From contig NZ_QJRF01000075.1 in NCBI RefSeq assembly GCF_013393345.1, forward strand, positions 62,001-126,000: a DNA stretch of 64,000 bases, in the 5' to 3' direction. Origin of the DNA: Pseudomonas taiwanensis. GTDB taxonomy: Bacteria; Pseudomonadota; Gammaproteobacteria; Pseudomonadales; Pseudomonadaceae. Below, piece by piece: positions 43,972 through 54,730 of this stretch. The position numbers and the translations under genes are program-made. Below the pieces are notes generated by a model. It searched no databases, was not told where the DNA came from, and was given only the letters and a program-made list of their open reading frames with translations. Numbering within the stretch: position 1 is the first letter of the stretch; each line of letters opens with the position of its first letter.

Positions 43972-44136
43972 GGAGCACTCCCTTGCGAGGGTTGTTTGAC
44001 CGGACGGCGGCCCCAGGTAGGGTAAAAACTACTGCGACGTTTTTACTCAGCCTCTAATAGGCCATCGGCAACGCTGCTTAAAGCTAGAGGCCGCTCGTCT
44101 GCTGTCAAATCGCTATCCATCAGTTTCTTGTGCCAT

Positions 44137-44289
44137 TCATCCCGCTGTTTCTGCCTCCTCTTCAGGCGGGCTGAGATAGCGATGTGCGCCGCAGCGCAGG
44201 CAGCGCTGGCAGATCATGGGAACGGCGCCCACTTCTGTACGAAAACCCTCGGTCCATTGGCAACCGAGCAGGAAGCAACGAATACGCAT
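44137..44289 (-). CDS. Small cysteine-rich protein
   Basis: A 50-residue protein starting MRIRCFLLGCQW with GGGAGGAGCC upstream. Cysteines occur as C5, C10 and in MICQRCLRCGAHRYL (C-x2-C-x2-C), suggesting metal binding, followed by an acidic tail. I recognise it as a family of conserved small Cys-rich Pseudomonas proteins without known function. A longer in-frame start exists but has no ribosome-binding site. Confidence 0.65.
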   Translation of the reverse strand: MRIRCFLLGCQWTEGFRTEVGAVPMICQRCLRCGAHRYLSPPEEEAETAG

Positions 44290-44463
44290 GGCTCCTCCCG
44301 GGGGCGTACCCCCTGGTCCAATCCGGCAGTGATGGGATGAACTGCACTCGCCTTGTTCTTGTTGGAGGCATGGGTCGCCGCGAGGATCGGCCGACCGCTC
44401 TAGAGCCGGCAACCTAAAAGGGCGAGCGGTGGGACCGTTGGTCGGGGAGGGAGTTGGGAGGGA

Positions 44464-45993
44464 TTACGCAGCATCCGCCCGCGGCCGGCGCGGATGCTCG
44501 TGTTTCAGATACTGGACCAGGCGGGCTTTCTGGCTGGGGCTCATGAACAGGCCGAGCTTGGTTCGGCGCCAGAGGATGTCTTCGGCACTGACGGCCCATT
44601 CCTGCTGACAGAGATAGTCCACTTCCCGGGAATAGAGGCCGGCGCCCAGGTGTTCGCCGAGGTCCGCCAGTTCCCGCACGTTGCGTAGCAGGTGCCAGCA
44701 GCGGCTGCCATAGAGGTTGGCCCAGCGCCTGGCGATGTGCGTAGGCAGCCAGCCGAAGCTGGAGCAGAGGGCTTCTACCAGGGCGCTGCGGCTTTCCATC
44801 TTTTCTCCGCCGGGCAGCGGCGCGCTGGCGGTCCAGGCGCCCTTGGCGAAGGGGAACCAGGGCGTCAGTTGCTGGAGGGCGGCTTCGGCCAGTTTGCGGT
44901 AGGTCGTGAGCTTGCCGCCGAACACCGAGAGCAGCGGCGCTTCGCCGGGATGGGCGGCGAGGGAAAGGGTGTAGTCGCGGGTCACTGCGGACGGATCGTC
45001 CGATTCGTCATCGCACAGTGGACGCACGCCGGAATAGCTGTGGAGGATGTCCGTTTCGCTCAGCTGGCGCTTGAAGTGGCGGTTGACCACGTCCAGCAGG
45101 TAACGGGTTTCTTCGGCTGTGATCGCCACGTCCGCCGGGTCGCCGTGATACTCGCGGTCGGTGGTGCCAATGAGGGTGAAGCGCTCCAGGTACGGAATCG
45201 CGAAGACGATGCGGCGATCTTCGTTCTGCAGGATATAGGCCTGCTCGCCGTCATGCAGACGCGGCACGATGATGTGGCTGCCCTGGATGAGACGGATGCC
45301 ATAGGGCGTCGCCTGCTTGAGGTCCTGCTGGATGAAACGGGCCACCCAGGGGCCGGCGGCGTTGACCAGGGCGCGGGCGCGGATCGACAGCAGGCTGCCG
45401 TCGACGCGTTCCAGGTGGATGTGCCAGAGGCCCTTGCTACGGCGGGCACTGACGCAGCGGGTGCGGGTATGCACATGGGCGCCGCGCTCGCGGGCGGCCA
45501 TCGCGTTGAGCACCACCAGGCGCGCGTCATCCACCCAGCAATCGGAGTATTCGAATCCCTGGGTGATTTCCGCCTGCAACGGGCTGCCGGCGCCAAAGCG
45601 CAGGCTGCGGGAGGCGGGCAGGCGCTTGCGCTTGCCGAGGTGGTCGTAGAGGAACAGGCCGGCACGGATCATCCAGGCCGGACGCAGGTGCGGCCGGTGC
45701 GGAAGAATGAAACGCAGCGGCTTGACGATGTGCGGCGCCTTGGCGAGCAGCACTTCGCGCTCGGCCAGGGCTTCGCGCACCAGGCGGAACTCGTGGTGTT
45801 CCAGGTAGCGCAGGCCGCCGTGGATCAGCTTGCTGCTGGCCGAAGACGTGTGCTGGGCGAGGTCGTCCTTCTCGCAGAGAAATACCGACAGCCCCCGTCC
45901 GGCTGCATCCGCGGCGATGCCGACGCCATTGATGCCGCCGCCGACGATTGCGAGGTCATAGACTTCCGCGATGGGGGAATGGTTGTGGTTCAT
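44464..45993 (-). CDS. glpD: Aerobic glycerol-3-phosphate dehydrogenase
   Basis: A 509-residue FAD enzyme with the dinucleotide motif DLAIVGGGINGVGIAADAAGRG near residue 13, SSKLIHGGLRYLEHHEFRLV near residue 46 and the C-terminal domain DILWRRTKLGLFMSPSQ. It oxidises sn-glycerol-3-phosphate to dihydroxyacetone phosphate at the inner membrane face. I start at MNHNHSP (45993). A GlpR-type operator lies 32 bases upstream, and glpR follows in the same direction further up. Confidence 0.95.
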   Translation of the reverse strand: MNHNHSPIAEVYDLAIVGGGINGVGIAADAAGRGLSVFLCEKDDLAQHTSSASSKLIHGGLRYLEHHEFRLVREALAEREVLLAKAPHIVKPLRFILPHRPHLRPAWMIRAGLFLYDHLGKRKRLPASRSLRFGAGSPLQAEITQGFEYSDCWVDDARLVVLNAMAARERGAHVHTRTRCVSARRSKGLWHIHLERVDGSLLSIRARALVNAAGPWVARFIQQDLKQATPYGIRLIQGSHIIVPRLHDGEQAYILQNEDRRIVFAIPYLERFTLIGTTDREYHGDPADVAITAEETRYLLDVVNRHFKRQLSETDILHSYSGVRPLCDDESDDPSAVTRDYTLSLAAHPGEAPLLSVFGGKLTTYRKLAEAALQQLTPWFPFAKGAWTASAPLPGGEKMESRSALVEALCSSFGWLPTHIARRWANLYGSRCWHLLRNVRELADLGEHLGAGLYSREVDYLCQQEWAVSAEDILWRRTKLGLFMSPSQKARLVQYLKHEHPRRPRADAA

Positions 45994-46024
45994 TGGCAGG
46001 CACCAAGGTCGAAATCGAACTTTC

Positions 46025-46043
46025 AATGTTCATTTTCGAAAAT
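46025..46043. promoter_or_regulatory. GlpR operator candidate before glpD
   Basis: AATGTTCATTTTCGAAAAT keeps the TGTTC-N6-GAA half-site spacing of the GlpR consensus TGTTCG-N4-CGAACA. Position just before glpD and behind glpR supports repression by GlpR. Confidence 0.65.
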
Positions 46044-46131
46044 AGCCTAGATGAGCGGGCGCAAAATGGCCAGCCCAATGCGCGAAAACGCGCTGGGTGG
46101 TCACAGAAAATTCATGCGGGTGAAGGGCGGA

Positions 46132-46890
46132 TCAGACGCGGTCGAGGTGCACTTTATGTTCGGCGAGCAGGCGGGTCAGGGCGGGGGAGGGCTGATGGTC
46201 GGTGAACAGGCGGTCCACCAGGGAAATGGCGCCCAGACGTACCACGGCGTTGCGACCGAACTTGCTTGAGTCGGCCGCGAGAAAGACCTGGCGGGCGTTC
46301 TCGATGATGGCCTGGGAGACGCGTACTTCCTGGTAATCGAAGTCCAGCAGGCTGCCGTCCTCGTCTATTCCGCTGATGCCCACCAGCGCGTAATCCACCT
46401 TGAACTGCTGGATGAAATCCACCGCTGCCTGGCCCACGATGCCGCCGTCGCTGCGTACCGTGCCGCCGGCTACCAGCACCTCGAAGTCCGGCTTGTCGGC
46501 CAGTTGCGCCGCCACGTGCAGGTTGTTGGTGATCACCTTCAGGCCCTTGTGGCCCATCAGGGCGCGGGCGATGGCTTCGGTGGTGGTGCCGATGTTGATG
46601 AAGAGCGAGGCGTGGTCCGGGATGTATTCGGCCACCGCATCGGCGATGCGTTGCTTTTCGTCGCGGTTCTGCCCGGCGCGCATGGCGTAGGCGGTGTTCT
46701 GGGTGCTTGAACCTTCGCTGGCGGCGCCGCCGTGGGTGCGTCGCAGCAGGCCATGTTCGGCGAGCTGGTTGATGTCGCGACGGATGGTCTGCGGGGTGAC
46801 GGCAAAGGCCTGGGCCAGTTCGTCGATGCTGACGTAGCCGCGATCGCGCGTAAGGTCGAGGATGTCTTGTTGCCGTGGGCCCAGGTTCAT
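46132..46890 (-). CDS. glpR: Glycerol-3-phosphate regulon repressor
   Basis: A 252-residue DeoR-family repressor: helix-turn-helix [38 protein letters not shown] at residues 19-56 and the effector domain with [14 protein letters not shown] near residue 98, [12 protein letters not shown] near residue 141 and [12 protein letters not shown] near residue 210. Glycerol-3-phosphate is the expected inducer. It lies 138 bases upstream of glpD in the same direction and is divergent from ybaK-glpK. Confidence 0.93.
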   Translation of the reverse strand: MNLGPRQQDILDLTRDRGYVSIDELAQAFAVTPQTIRRDINQLAEHGLLRRTHGGAASEGSSTQNTAYAMRAGQNRDEKQRIADAVAEYIPDHASLFINIGTTTEAIARALMGHKGLKVITNNLHVAAQLADKPDFEVLVAGGTVRSDGGIVGQAAVDFIQQFKVDYALVGISGIDEDGSLLDFDYQEVRVSQAIIENARQVFLAADSSKFGRNAVVRLGAISLVDRLFTDHQPSPALTRLLAEHKVHLDRV

Positions 46891-46975
46891 GCTGGCTCCT
46901 TGTTTTGCGCGGCATTATAGCGATGGGCTGTCGAATCACCGCTTTTCCGCTAAGGTACGCCGAATCTGTCGCAGG

Positions 46976-46993
46976 ATTTTCACAATCGAACAT
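46976..46993. promoter_or_regulatory. GlpR operator candidate at the ybaK start
   Basis: ATTTTCACAATCGAACAT keeps the six-base spacing between TTTTC and GAACA and overlaps the ybaK ATG at 46992. It could repress ybaK-glpK or influence glpR on the other strand. Confidence 0.55.
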
Positions 46994-47462
46994 GACTCCC
47001 GCCATCGATCTGCTGAAGAAAGCCAAGGCTGAGCACAAGGTGCACAGCTATCACCACGACCCCAAGGCTCCTTCCTACGGCCTGGAAGCCGCCGAAAAGC
47101 TCAACCTGGACCCGGCGCGGGTCTTCAAGACGCTGCTCGCCGCCACCGAGAAAGGTGAACTGCTGGTGGCGGTCGTACCGGTGGCCGGGACCCTCGACCT
47201 CAAGGCCCTGGCTCACGCTGCCGGCGCGAAGAAGGCCGAGATGGCCGATCCCACCCAGGCCCAGCGCTCCACCGGCTACCTGGTAGGTGGCATCAGCCCG
47301 CTGGGGCAGAAGAAGCGACTGCGCACCTTCATCGACGGTACCGCGCGCAATTTCGAAAGCATCCATGTCAGCGCTGGCCGGCGCGGGCTGGAAGTCGAAC
47401 TCTCCGCCGGTACCCTGGCGACCCATACCCAAGGCCAGTTCGCCGATATCGGCCGCCCCTGA
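46992..47462 (+). CDS. ybaK: Cys-tRNA(Pro)/Cys-tRNA deacylase, YbaK/EbsC family
   Basis: A 156-residue trans-editing protein with HSYHHDPKAPSYGLEAAEKLNLDPARVFKTLL near residue 17 containing the key lysine, and GYLVGGISPLGQKKRLRTFID near residue 95, both characteristic of YbaK. It hydrolyses Cys mis-attached to tRNA(Pro). The ATG at 46992 was chosen by family length; upstream in-frame starts would run through the glpR promoter. It sits just before glpK. Confidence 0.9.
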   Translation: MTPAIDLLKKAKAEHKVHSYHHDPKAPSYGLEAAEKLNLDPARVFKTLLAATEKGELLVAVVPVAGTLDLKALAHAAGAKKAEMADPTQAQRSTGYLVGGISPLGQKKRLRTFIDGTARNFESIHVSAGRRGLEVELSAGTLATHTQGQFADIGRP

Positions 47463-47526
47463 AAGCCTGCCCATGTCCGCGAGATCGCGTACAGGCTTGA
47501 AAAACCAATAACAAGGAAGCATCGCC

Positions 47527-49014
47527 ATGGCCCAATACCTGCTCGCCATCGACCAGGGCACCACCAGCAGCCGCGCCATCGTATTCAGCGCCCAGGGCCT
47601 GCCGGTGGCGCGTGCCCAGCAGGAGTTCAAGCAGTACTTTCCCAAGGACGGCTGGGTAGAGCACGACGGTGAGGAAATCTGGCTGACCACCCTCAAGGTC
47701 TGCCGCGAGGCCATCGAGCAGAGCGGGTTGAACCCGGCCGAGATCGCGGCCATCGGCATCACCAACCAGCGCGAGACCACCCTGGTCTGGGACGCGGTGA
47801 CGGGCACGCCCATCCACCCGGCCATCGTCTGGCAGGACCGCCGCACCGCGGACTATTGCGCCACGCTCAAGGCCGCCGGCCATGAAACCGATGTGGCCAA
47901 TCGCACGGGCCTGCTGATCGACCCCTACTTCTCCGCCACCAAGCTGCGCTGGGTGCTGGAGAACGTGCCCGGCGCCCGCGAGCGGGCCGAGCGTGGCGAG
48001 CTGCGTTTTGGCACGGTGGATTGCTTCCTGCTGTGGCGTCTGACCGGCGGCAAGGTGCACCGCACCGATGCCACCAACGCCTCGCGGACCCTGCTGTTCA
48101 ACATTCATAACCAGCAGTGGGACGCGGAGCTGCTGCGCCTGTTCGACATCCCTACCAGCCTGCTGCCGGAGGTGCTGGACTGCGCCGCCGAGTTTGGCGA
48201 TACGGACGCCGCGCTGCTCGGCGCCAGCATTCCCGTGCGCGGCATGGCGGGCGACCAGCAGGCGGCGCTGATCGGCCAGGCCTGCTTCAAGCCGGGCATG
48301 GTGAAGAGCACCTACGGCACGGGCTGCTTCATGATCCAGAACACCGGTGACCAGCCGGTGGTTTCCCGTAACCGGCTGCTGACCACAGTCGGCTACCGGC
48401 TCAATGGCAAGGTGAGCTATGCGGTGGAGGGCAGCATCTTCGTTGCCGGCGCCGCTGTGCAGTGGCTGCGCGACGGCATCAAGCTGATCAGCCACGCTCG
48501 TGACACCGAAGCCCTCGCCGAGCAGACCGGCGATGCCTGCGGCGTCTACCTGGTGCCGGCCTTCACCGGCCTCGGCGCTCCCTACTGGGACCCGCGCGCT
48601 CGCGGCGCGATCTTCGGTCTGACCCGCGATACCGGTATCAAGGAAATCGTCACCGCCGGGCTGCAATCCGTCTGCTACCAGACCCGCGACCTGCTGGAAG
48701 CCATGGCCCAGGATGGTGCCGCCGCACCCAGCGCGCTGCGGGTGGACGGCGGCATGGTGGAGAACAATTGGGTGATGCAGTTCCTTTCGGACATCCTCGG
48801 GGTTCCCGTCGAGCGTCCGGAAGTCACTGAGACGACAGCTCTCGGTGTGGCCTATCTCGCAGGTTTGCAGGCGGGGCTGTATCGCGATCTGGACGAAGTG
48901 GCCAGTCACTGGCATCGTCAACAGCGTTTTGCCCCGCGCATGGCCGATGAGCATCGCAAGAAGCTTTACGACGGCTGGCTGGATGCCGTGCAGCGGGTGC
49001 GTAGCGGCGCATGA
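47527..49014 (+). CDS. glpK: Glycerol kinase
   Basis: A 495-residue FGGY kinase: [16 protein letters not shown] near residue 5, [12 protein letters not shown] near residue 78, [25 protein letters not shown] near residue 260 and [24 protein letters not shown] near residue 344. It phosphorylates glycerol to glycerol-3-phosphate, the substrate of GlpD. CAAGGAAGC precedes the ATG. No glpF is found next to it: 64 bases separate it from ybaK. Confidence 0.95.
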   Translation: MAQYLLAIDQGTTSSRAIVFSAQGLPVARAQQEFKQYFPKDGWVEHDGEEIWLTTLKVCREAIEQSGLNPAEIAAIGITNQRETTLVWDAVTGTPIHPAIVWQDRRTADYCATLKAAGHETDVANRTGLLIDPYFSATKLRWVLENVPGARERAERGELRFGTVDCFLLWRLTGGKVHRTDATNASRTLLFNIHNQQWDAELLRLFDIPTSLLPEVLDCAAEFGDTDAALLGASIPVRGMAGDQQAALIGQACFKPGMVKSTYGTGCFMIQNTGDQPVVSRNRLLTTVGYRLNGKVSYAVEGSIFVAGAAVQWLRDGIKLISHARDTEALAEQTGDACGVYLVPAFTGLGAPYWDPRARGAIFGLTRDTGIKEIVTAGLQSVCYQTRDLLEAMAQDGAAAPSALRVDGGMVENNWVMQFLSDILGVPVERPEVTETTALGVAYLAGLQAGLYRDLDEVASHWHRQQRFAPRMADEHRKKLYDGWLDAVQRVRSGA

Positions 49015-49042
49015 CAGCGCCGCATGGGCGCTGGGAGGTAGG

Positions 49043-49834
49043 ATGGGGAAAGGGCAAGGATCGCTGAAACGCCATTGGCAGGCACTGACCCTGCTGGCGG
49101 CACCTTTGCTCTTCCCATCGGCCCATGCCGAAACCCTGGTGATCGCTGGGGACATCTGGTGCCCGATCAATTGCGAACCCGGCTCCGCGAAACCGGGCAT
49201 CTTCGTCGAGCTGGCGCAGGAAATCTTCGGCGAGGCCGGCATCGGCGTGGAGTACCGCCTGGTGAACTGGGCGCGCGCCGTCCATGACACCCGCAATGGC
49301 CGCCTGGATGCGCTGATCGGCGCCGGCATCCAGGACGCTCCCGACTTCGTCTTCACTCGCACGCCGCCCGGCGTGTCGCGCATGTGCTTCTACGTTGCCC
49401 CTGACAGCCAATGGCGTTACCGCGGATTGGCGTCACTCGCGGAGATTCGCCTGGGCAGCATCAACAGTTACAGCTATGGCCAGGAGCTCGACACCTACCT
49501 TCGCATCAAGCGCGACGATCCTGCTCGGGTGCAGGTCGTGTCCGGCGACCAGGCCCTGGCCATGAATGTGGAAAAGATCCTGCTCGGCCGCGTCGACGCC
49601 ACCATCGAGAACGCCTGGGTGATGGACGCCTGGCTCGCCGGCAGTGGCCAGCAGGGCAAGCTGGTGAAGGCCGGCTGCCGCTCGCCGGACGTGCCCATCT
49701 TCCTGGCGTTTTCCCCAGCACTGAAAGGCAGTCCGCGCCATGCGGCGATATTCGACGCCGGGCTCAAGCGTTTGCGTGAGTCCGGACGGATGAACGAGCT
49801 CCTGCAGCGCTACGGCCTGCCTCCGCTAGACTGA
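49043..49834 (+). CDS. Periplasmic solute-binding protein, family 3
   Basis: A 263-residue exported protein. The signal peptide covers about 30 residues with cleavage after FPSAHA. The mature part begins ETLVIAGDIWCPINC and has FVELAQEIFGEAGIGVEYRLVNWARAV and GRLDALIGAG near residue 85, typical of amino-acid-type binding proteins. Two cysteines in WCPINCEPG may form a disulfide. GGGAGGTAGG stands before the ATG. No transporter genes are adjacent, so it may act alone or with a distant system. Confidence 0.8.
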   Translation: MGKGQGSLKRHWQALTLLAAPLLFPSAHAETLVIAGDIWCPINCEPGSAKPGIFVELAQEIFGEAGIGVEYRLVNWARAVHDTRNGRLDALIGAGIQDAPDFVFTRTPPGVSRMCFYVAPDSQWRYRGLASLAEIRLGSINSYSYGQELDTYLRIKRDDPARVQVVSGDQALAMNVEKILLGRVDATIENAWVMDAWLAGSGQQGKLVKAGCRSPDVPIFLAFSPALKGSPRHAAIFDAGLKRLRESGRMNELLQRYGLPPLD

Positions 49835-49928
49835 TCAGGCTGTTCCACCGATATCGACTGGCCACTGTACCGCGCGTGAAGCGTCGGTGACTGGCATGCT
49901 GGTGCCCCCACATATCAAGGAGCGAGTC

Positions 49929-50711
49929 ATGCAGCTGGATTTCCATCAGGTCGACGCCTTCACCCAACGGCCCTTCGGCGGCAACCCGGCGGTGGTCTAT
50001 CGCCTCGACGCCTGGCTGGATGATCAGCTCATGCAACGCATCGCCGCCGAGCACAATTTGTCGGAGACCGCCTTCCTGGTGAAGGAAGGCAGTGCCTGGC
50101 ACATCCGCTGGTTCACACCCAGGGCCGAGGTGCCGCTCTGCGGCCATGCCACTCTGGCCAGCGCCCATGTGCTGTTCGATCTCTATCAGGAACCAGGCGA
50201 CCGCCTGGAGTTCACCAGCAAATCCGGCGAATTGCGTGTGATACGCGAAGAGGAAGGCCGATTGGCCCTGGACTTCCCTGCGCAGGTGCCGCAAGAGGTG
50301 GGCGTCACCCTGGAGCTGGAACATGCCTTGGGCATCGCTCCGGTGGATGCGCTGGGCGCCAATTTCCTGATGGCGGTACTGGAGTCGGAGCATGACGTGC
50401 GTGAGTGCACACCGGACTTCAAGGCATTGGCCAAGCTGCCCTGGTCTGGCGTGATCGTCACGGCAGCGGGGATGAAGCACGACTTCGTTTCGCGCTTCTT
50501 CGCGCCGGTGATCGGCATCGATGAAGACCCGGTGACTGGCGCCGCGCATTGCGCCCTGATTCCCTACTGGGCCAATCGTCTCAACAAGCGAGTGCTGCGG
50601 GCCCAGCAGTGTTCCGCGCGTAGCGGTGAGCTCTGGTGCCGCCTGGATGGCGATCGGGTGAGCATCGCAGGGCATTCGGTGCTGGTGGCCAGCGGTAGGC
50701 TGTGGATCTAA
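49929..50711 (+). CDS. PhzF-family isomerase/epimerase-like protein
   Basis: A 260-residue protein of the diaminopimelate-epimerase-like PhzF fold: DFHQVDAFTQRPFGGNPAVVYRLD at residues 4-27, the catalytic glutamate Glu46 in HNLSETAFLVKE, and WFTPRAEVPLCGHATLASAHVLF near residue 63 and DPVTGAAHCALIPYW in the C-terminal half. AAGGAGCGAGTC precedes the ATG at 49929. There are no phenazine genes nearby, so the reaction is unknown. Confidence 0.85.
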   Translation: MQLDFHQVDAFTQRPFGGNPAVVYRLDAWLDDQLMQRIAAEHNLSETAFLVKEGSAWHIRWFTPRAEVPLCGHATLASAHVLFDLYQEPGDRLEFTSKSGELRVIREEEGRLALDFPAQVPQEVGVTLELEHALGIAPVDALGANFLMAVLESEHDVRECTPDFKALAKLPWSGVIVTAAGMKHDFVSRFFAPVIGIDEDPVTGAAHCALIPYWANRLNKRVLRAQQCSARSGELWCRLDGDRVSIAGHSVLVASGRLWI

Positions 50712-50730
50712 GGCGCGAAACGATCGAAAA

Positions 50731-50818
50731 GCTCTGATGGCTTTCTGTAGGAGCGAGCTTGCTCGCGAAGGGTCGTGCGCGGGCTGTTCGCGAGCAAGCT
50801 CGCTCCTTCGGTCAGAGC
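50731..50818. repeat. REP-type palindrome between convergent genes
   Basis: GGAGCGAGCTTGCTCGCGAA (50750-50769) and its inverted copy (50787-50806), with an outer GCTCTGA/TCAGAGC pair, form a long stem between the PhzF gene and the ABC gene. Typical Pseudomonas REP pair; may act as a bidirectional terminator. Confidence 0.75.
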
Positions 50819-50824
50819 CTTACT

Positions 50825-51930
50825 TCAGAGCGCGCCGCTGATGCGGCGCACGCCGGATTCCTGGGGCGTGAAGTGGGCGGCGACAGTGCCCTGGGCGGGG
50901 AAGACCACCAGGTGATCGGCCGCGATTCGGATACCCACTTCCTGTCCGGGCTGGTGATCGGCGTGGCTGGGGAAGATCGATTCCAGCTGGCTACCGGTAG
51001 AGAGTTGCAGGCGATAGAGCGTGGCGGCGCCGAGGAAGGTCTTGCCGATCACCTTGGCGCGCAACTCGCTGTCCGGCGCGTGGACGATGTCGTCCGGCCG
51101 CAGCAGCACGTCCACCGCGGAGCCATGGGGCCAGGTGTAGGCGCGATTGCCACGGATGGTGCCGAGTTCTGTGGTCACGGCATCGGCTGAAATCAGCTGG
51201 CCGCGAATGAAGTAGCCCTGACCGACGAAGCTGGCGACGAAGGGCGTCAGGGGTTCGTGGTAGAGGTTGAACGGGGTGTCCCACTGCTCCAGCAGGCCGT
51301 CCCTGAACACGCCGACCTGATCGCTGACGGCGAAGGCCTCTTCCTGGTCGTGGGTCACCAGGATCGCACTGGTGCCGCGTGCCTTGAGGATTTCGCGGAC
51401 TTCCTGGCTGAGGCGTCGACGCAGTTCGCCATCGAGGTTGGAAAAGGGTTCGTCGAGCAGCAGCAGGCGTGGCTCTGGCGCCAGGGCGCGGGCCAGCGAA
51501 ACGCGTTGTTGCTGGCCGCCGGACAGCTCGTGGGGGTAGCGCTTGGCCAGATGGTTCAGCTTCACCAGTTCCAGCAATTCGTCGACCTTGCGTTCGCTAT
51601 CGGGCTCCTTGCGGATGCCGAAGGCGACGTTGTCGGCCACCGTCAGGTGAGGGAACAGGGCATAGTCCTGGAACACCATGCCGATTCGCCGCTTCTCCGG
51701 CGCCAGGGTGAAGCCGGCGCGGGAGATCACTTCGCCGGCCAGCTGGATTTCGCCTTCCAGCACCGGTTCGAATCCGGCGATGGCGCGAAGCGTCGTCGTC
51801 TTTCCGCAGCCGGAAGGACCGAGCAGGCAGCCGATGTCACCGGCGTTGAGATGAAGGTTCAGGCCTCGCACAACCTGCTGTTCGTGATAACCACAGCTGA
51901 GGTTGTGGAGGCTGAGGAGCAATTCGCGAG

Positions 51931-51934
<4 letters not shown>
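50825..51934 (-). CDS. ABC transporter ATP-binding protein, PotA/FbpC type
   Basis: A 369-residue ATPase with Walker [11 protein letters not shown] near residue 39, the Q-loop [11 protein letters not shown], signature [15 protein letters not shown] near residue 137 and Walker [13 protein letters not shown], followed by a TOBE-type regulatory domain of about 130 residues. This layout is that of importers for iron, polyamines or related solutes. The ATG overlaps the argF stop (ATGA), so it is translated with argF; no permease gene is next to it. Confidence 0.88.
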
Positions 51935-52848
<914 letters not shown>

Positions 52849-52967
52849 GGTTACTACCTTTCTTCTTTTGTCACTGGCCGCATGTCCTGGCCGGGTGTTG
52901 CGGGAACAAAGCAGGCGGGACGGGCGGTTGAGGCCGCACGTGGCGACGATTTGGGGGAAGGCGCGAT

Positions 52968-52995
52968 CTTATAAGGAAATGTCGCGGTTTTCCAA
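52968..52995 (-). promoter_or_regulatory. argF promoter overlapping an ARG box
   Basis: On the minus strand TTGGAA (52995-52990) and TATAAG (52973-52968), 16 bases apart, form a sigma-70-type promoter. On the plus strand TGTCGC-N8-AA (52980-52995), the Pseudomonas ArgR half-site consensus, covers its -35 and spacer, consistent with repression of argF by ArgR in arginine. The gap 52849-53206 otherwise shows nothing I can name. Confidence 0.65.
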
Positions 52996-53206
52996 TATGT
53001 CCGGAAACCGCGTCGTTCGTGGCTATGCGCCTGGCGTCCGGGAGTTTTCGGCGCAATCGGGTGGGCCGCTCTAGCGTGCCGTTTGCGTGAGGCCGGACGT
53101 TGTACAACGGCGTCGGGATCGGCGGCAAATGTCCATCATTCCAGATTGTTTCGGCACAGACGCTTGTCTAAGGTGAGCGCAGGCACGGGCAGTGAGGAGT
53201 GTGCGG

Positions 53207-54730
53207 ATGGCTGGAACCGGTCCGGAGCCCGTTCAGGGCACCCAGGGAACGCGGCGTTCCCTGTGGTTGGCGTATGCGCTGCTGCTGTTGGCGGGGCTGG
53301 GGGCCATCCTGATGAACCTGGCCCAGGTACTGGATTCGAAACAGGTCTACCTGCGGGAGGCGGACAAGGCCAATGCCAACCTGGCCTATTCCATTGCCCA
53401 GCATGGCCAGGAGTCCATCAAGGAAGCCGACATCATCCTTGGCGGCCTGGTGAACCTGCTGGAGCGGGGAGAAAACAGCCCCGACGCCATCAATCAATTG
53501 CTGGTGACCTACAAGCAGCGCGCCTCGCAACTGGCCGGGCTGTTCGTCTATGACGCCGAAGGGCGTTGGCTCTACTACACCAATCCGCCGCCGGCGGGCC
53601 ACGCGAACAACTCGGATCGGGCCTACTTTCAGCATCATTTCCATTCCGTGAGCCGCGATACCGAAGTGAGCAACCCCATTCGCAGCCGCTCCACCGGCGA
53701 GTGGATTCTGCCGGTGTCGCGTCGCTTCAATGACAAGGACGGCCGTTTTGCCGGGGTGGTGCTGGCGACCATCCGCATCGAACACTTCCGCGAGTTCTAC
53801 AAGCACTTCGACATGGGCGTGCAGGGTTCCCTGCTGATCGCCATGAACGACGGCACCATCATCTACCGGCGGCCGGAAAAGTTCGGCGCTACCGGGGATA
53901 GCATGGCTGGCAGCTACATGTTCCAGTCTGACCTCAAGCGTTCGCCGGTTGGGTTGGGGGCGAGTGTTTCCGTGCTCGACGGGGTGGACCGCATCTATGC
54001 CTACCGCGCCCTGGACCACTTCCCGCTGGTGGTGGCTGTGTCGATGTCGCGCCAGGAAGTGCTGGCCGAATGGGGACGCAAGACCGCAGTGGTGGCTTGC
54101 CTGGTGGCGATGCTGGTGCTGGCGCTGATGCTTGTCGGTGGCGGGCTGGCCACGCGGATGCGCAAGCGCATGGCCGCCGCCCAGAACATCGCGCGGGAAA
54201 ATCGCGAGCTGTTCCGACTGGCCAATCGAGACAGCCTGACCGGCATCTCCAATCGACGGCAGTTCGACCAGGCCTTGCAGGTCGAGTACCACCGCGCCGC
54301 CACGGTCGGCTCGCCGCTTGCCCTGGTGATGATCGACGTCGACTTCTTCAAGGCCTACAACGACCACTACGGTCACCAGGCGGGTGATGTCTGCCTCAAG
54401 GCAGTGGGCGACGTACTGCGTCGCTTCAAGGTGCGCGCCGGGGACACCGTGGCCCGTTATGGCGGCGAGGAATTCGCCGTGCTGCTGCCCCATACCGACG
54501 TCGCCGGCGCGCGCCTGGTGGCCGAGCGGATACGGCAGGCAGTCTACGAGCAGGGTCTGGTCCACTCCGGCAACCCCTTTGGCGTGGTGACCGTGAGTGT
54601 CGGCGCGCACAGCGAGGTGCCGGGGCAGGGCGACAGTCCCGGACAGCTTCTGGAGCAGGCCGATGCCGCGCTCTATCGGGCCAAGAGCGCCGGTCGCAAT
54701 CGAGTCTGCCTGGCTGAGCCTACGCCCTGA
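53207..54730 (+). CDS. Diguanylate cyclase with periplasmic Cache-type sensor
   Basis: A 507-residue membrane protein: a helix near residues 18-38, a periplasmic double-Cache domain (about 39-285) with LFVYDAEGRWLYYTN and DRAYFQHH, a second helix near 290-312 and a GGDEF domain. The active site reads RYGGEEFAVLLP near residue 416 and a product-inhibition site RAGD lies five residues before GGEEF, so it should be active and feedback regulated by cyclic di-GMP. I use the ATG at 53207 with GAGGAG eight bases upstream; GTG codons upstream are possible. Confidence 0.9.
   Translation: MAGTGPEPVQGTQGTRRSLWLAYALLLLAGLGAILMNLAQVLDSKQVYLREADKANANLAYSIAQHGQESIKEADIILGGLVNLLERGENSPDAINQLLVTYKQRASQLAGLFVYDAEGRWLYYTNPPPAGHANNSDRAYFQHHFHSVSRDTEVSNPIRSRSTGEWILPVSRRFNDKDGRFAGVVLATIRIEHFREFYKHFDMGVQGSLLIAMNDGTIIYRRPEKFGATGDSMAGSYMFQSDLKRSPVGLGASVSVLDGVDRIYAYRALDHFPLVVAVSMSRQEVLAEWGRKTAVVACLVAMLVLALMLVGGGLATRMRKRMAAAQNIARENRELFRLANRDSLTGISNRRQFDQALQVEYHRAATVGSPLALVMIDVDFFKAYNDHYGHQAGDVCLKAVGDVLRRFKVRAGDTVARYGGEEFAVLLPHTDVAGARLVAERIRQAVYEQGLVHSGNPFGVVTVSVGAHSEVPGQGDSPGQLLEQADAALYRAKSAGRNRVCLAEPTP

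Noticed and set aside
43972-44136. Flagellar sigma-28 promoter for the chemotaxis cluster
   Set aside because: A GCCGATGG-like word occurs, but the upstream half is only about 6 bases away rather than the required spacing.
51771-51783. tRNA-like GGTTCGAATCC sequence
   Set aside because: It lies in the coding sequence of the ABC ATPase and no cloverleaf can be formed around it.
52998-53003. Second ARG half-site TGTCCG beside the first
   Set aside because: Two mismatches and no AA at the correct distance; only the site at 52980-52995 meets the consensus.
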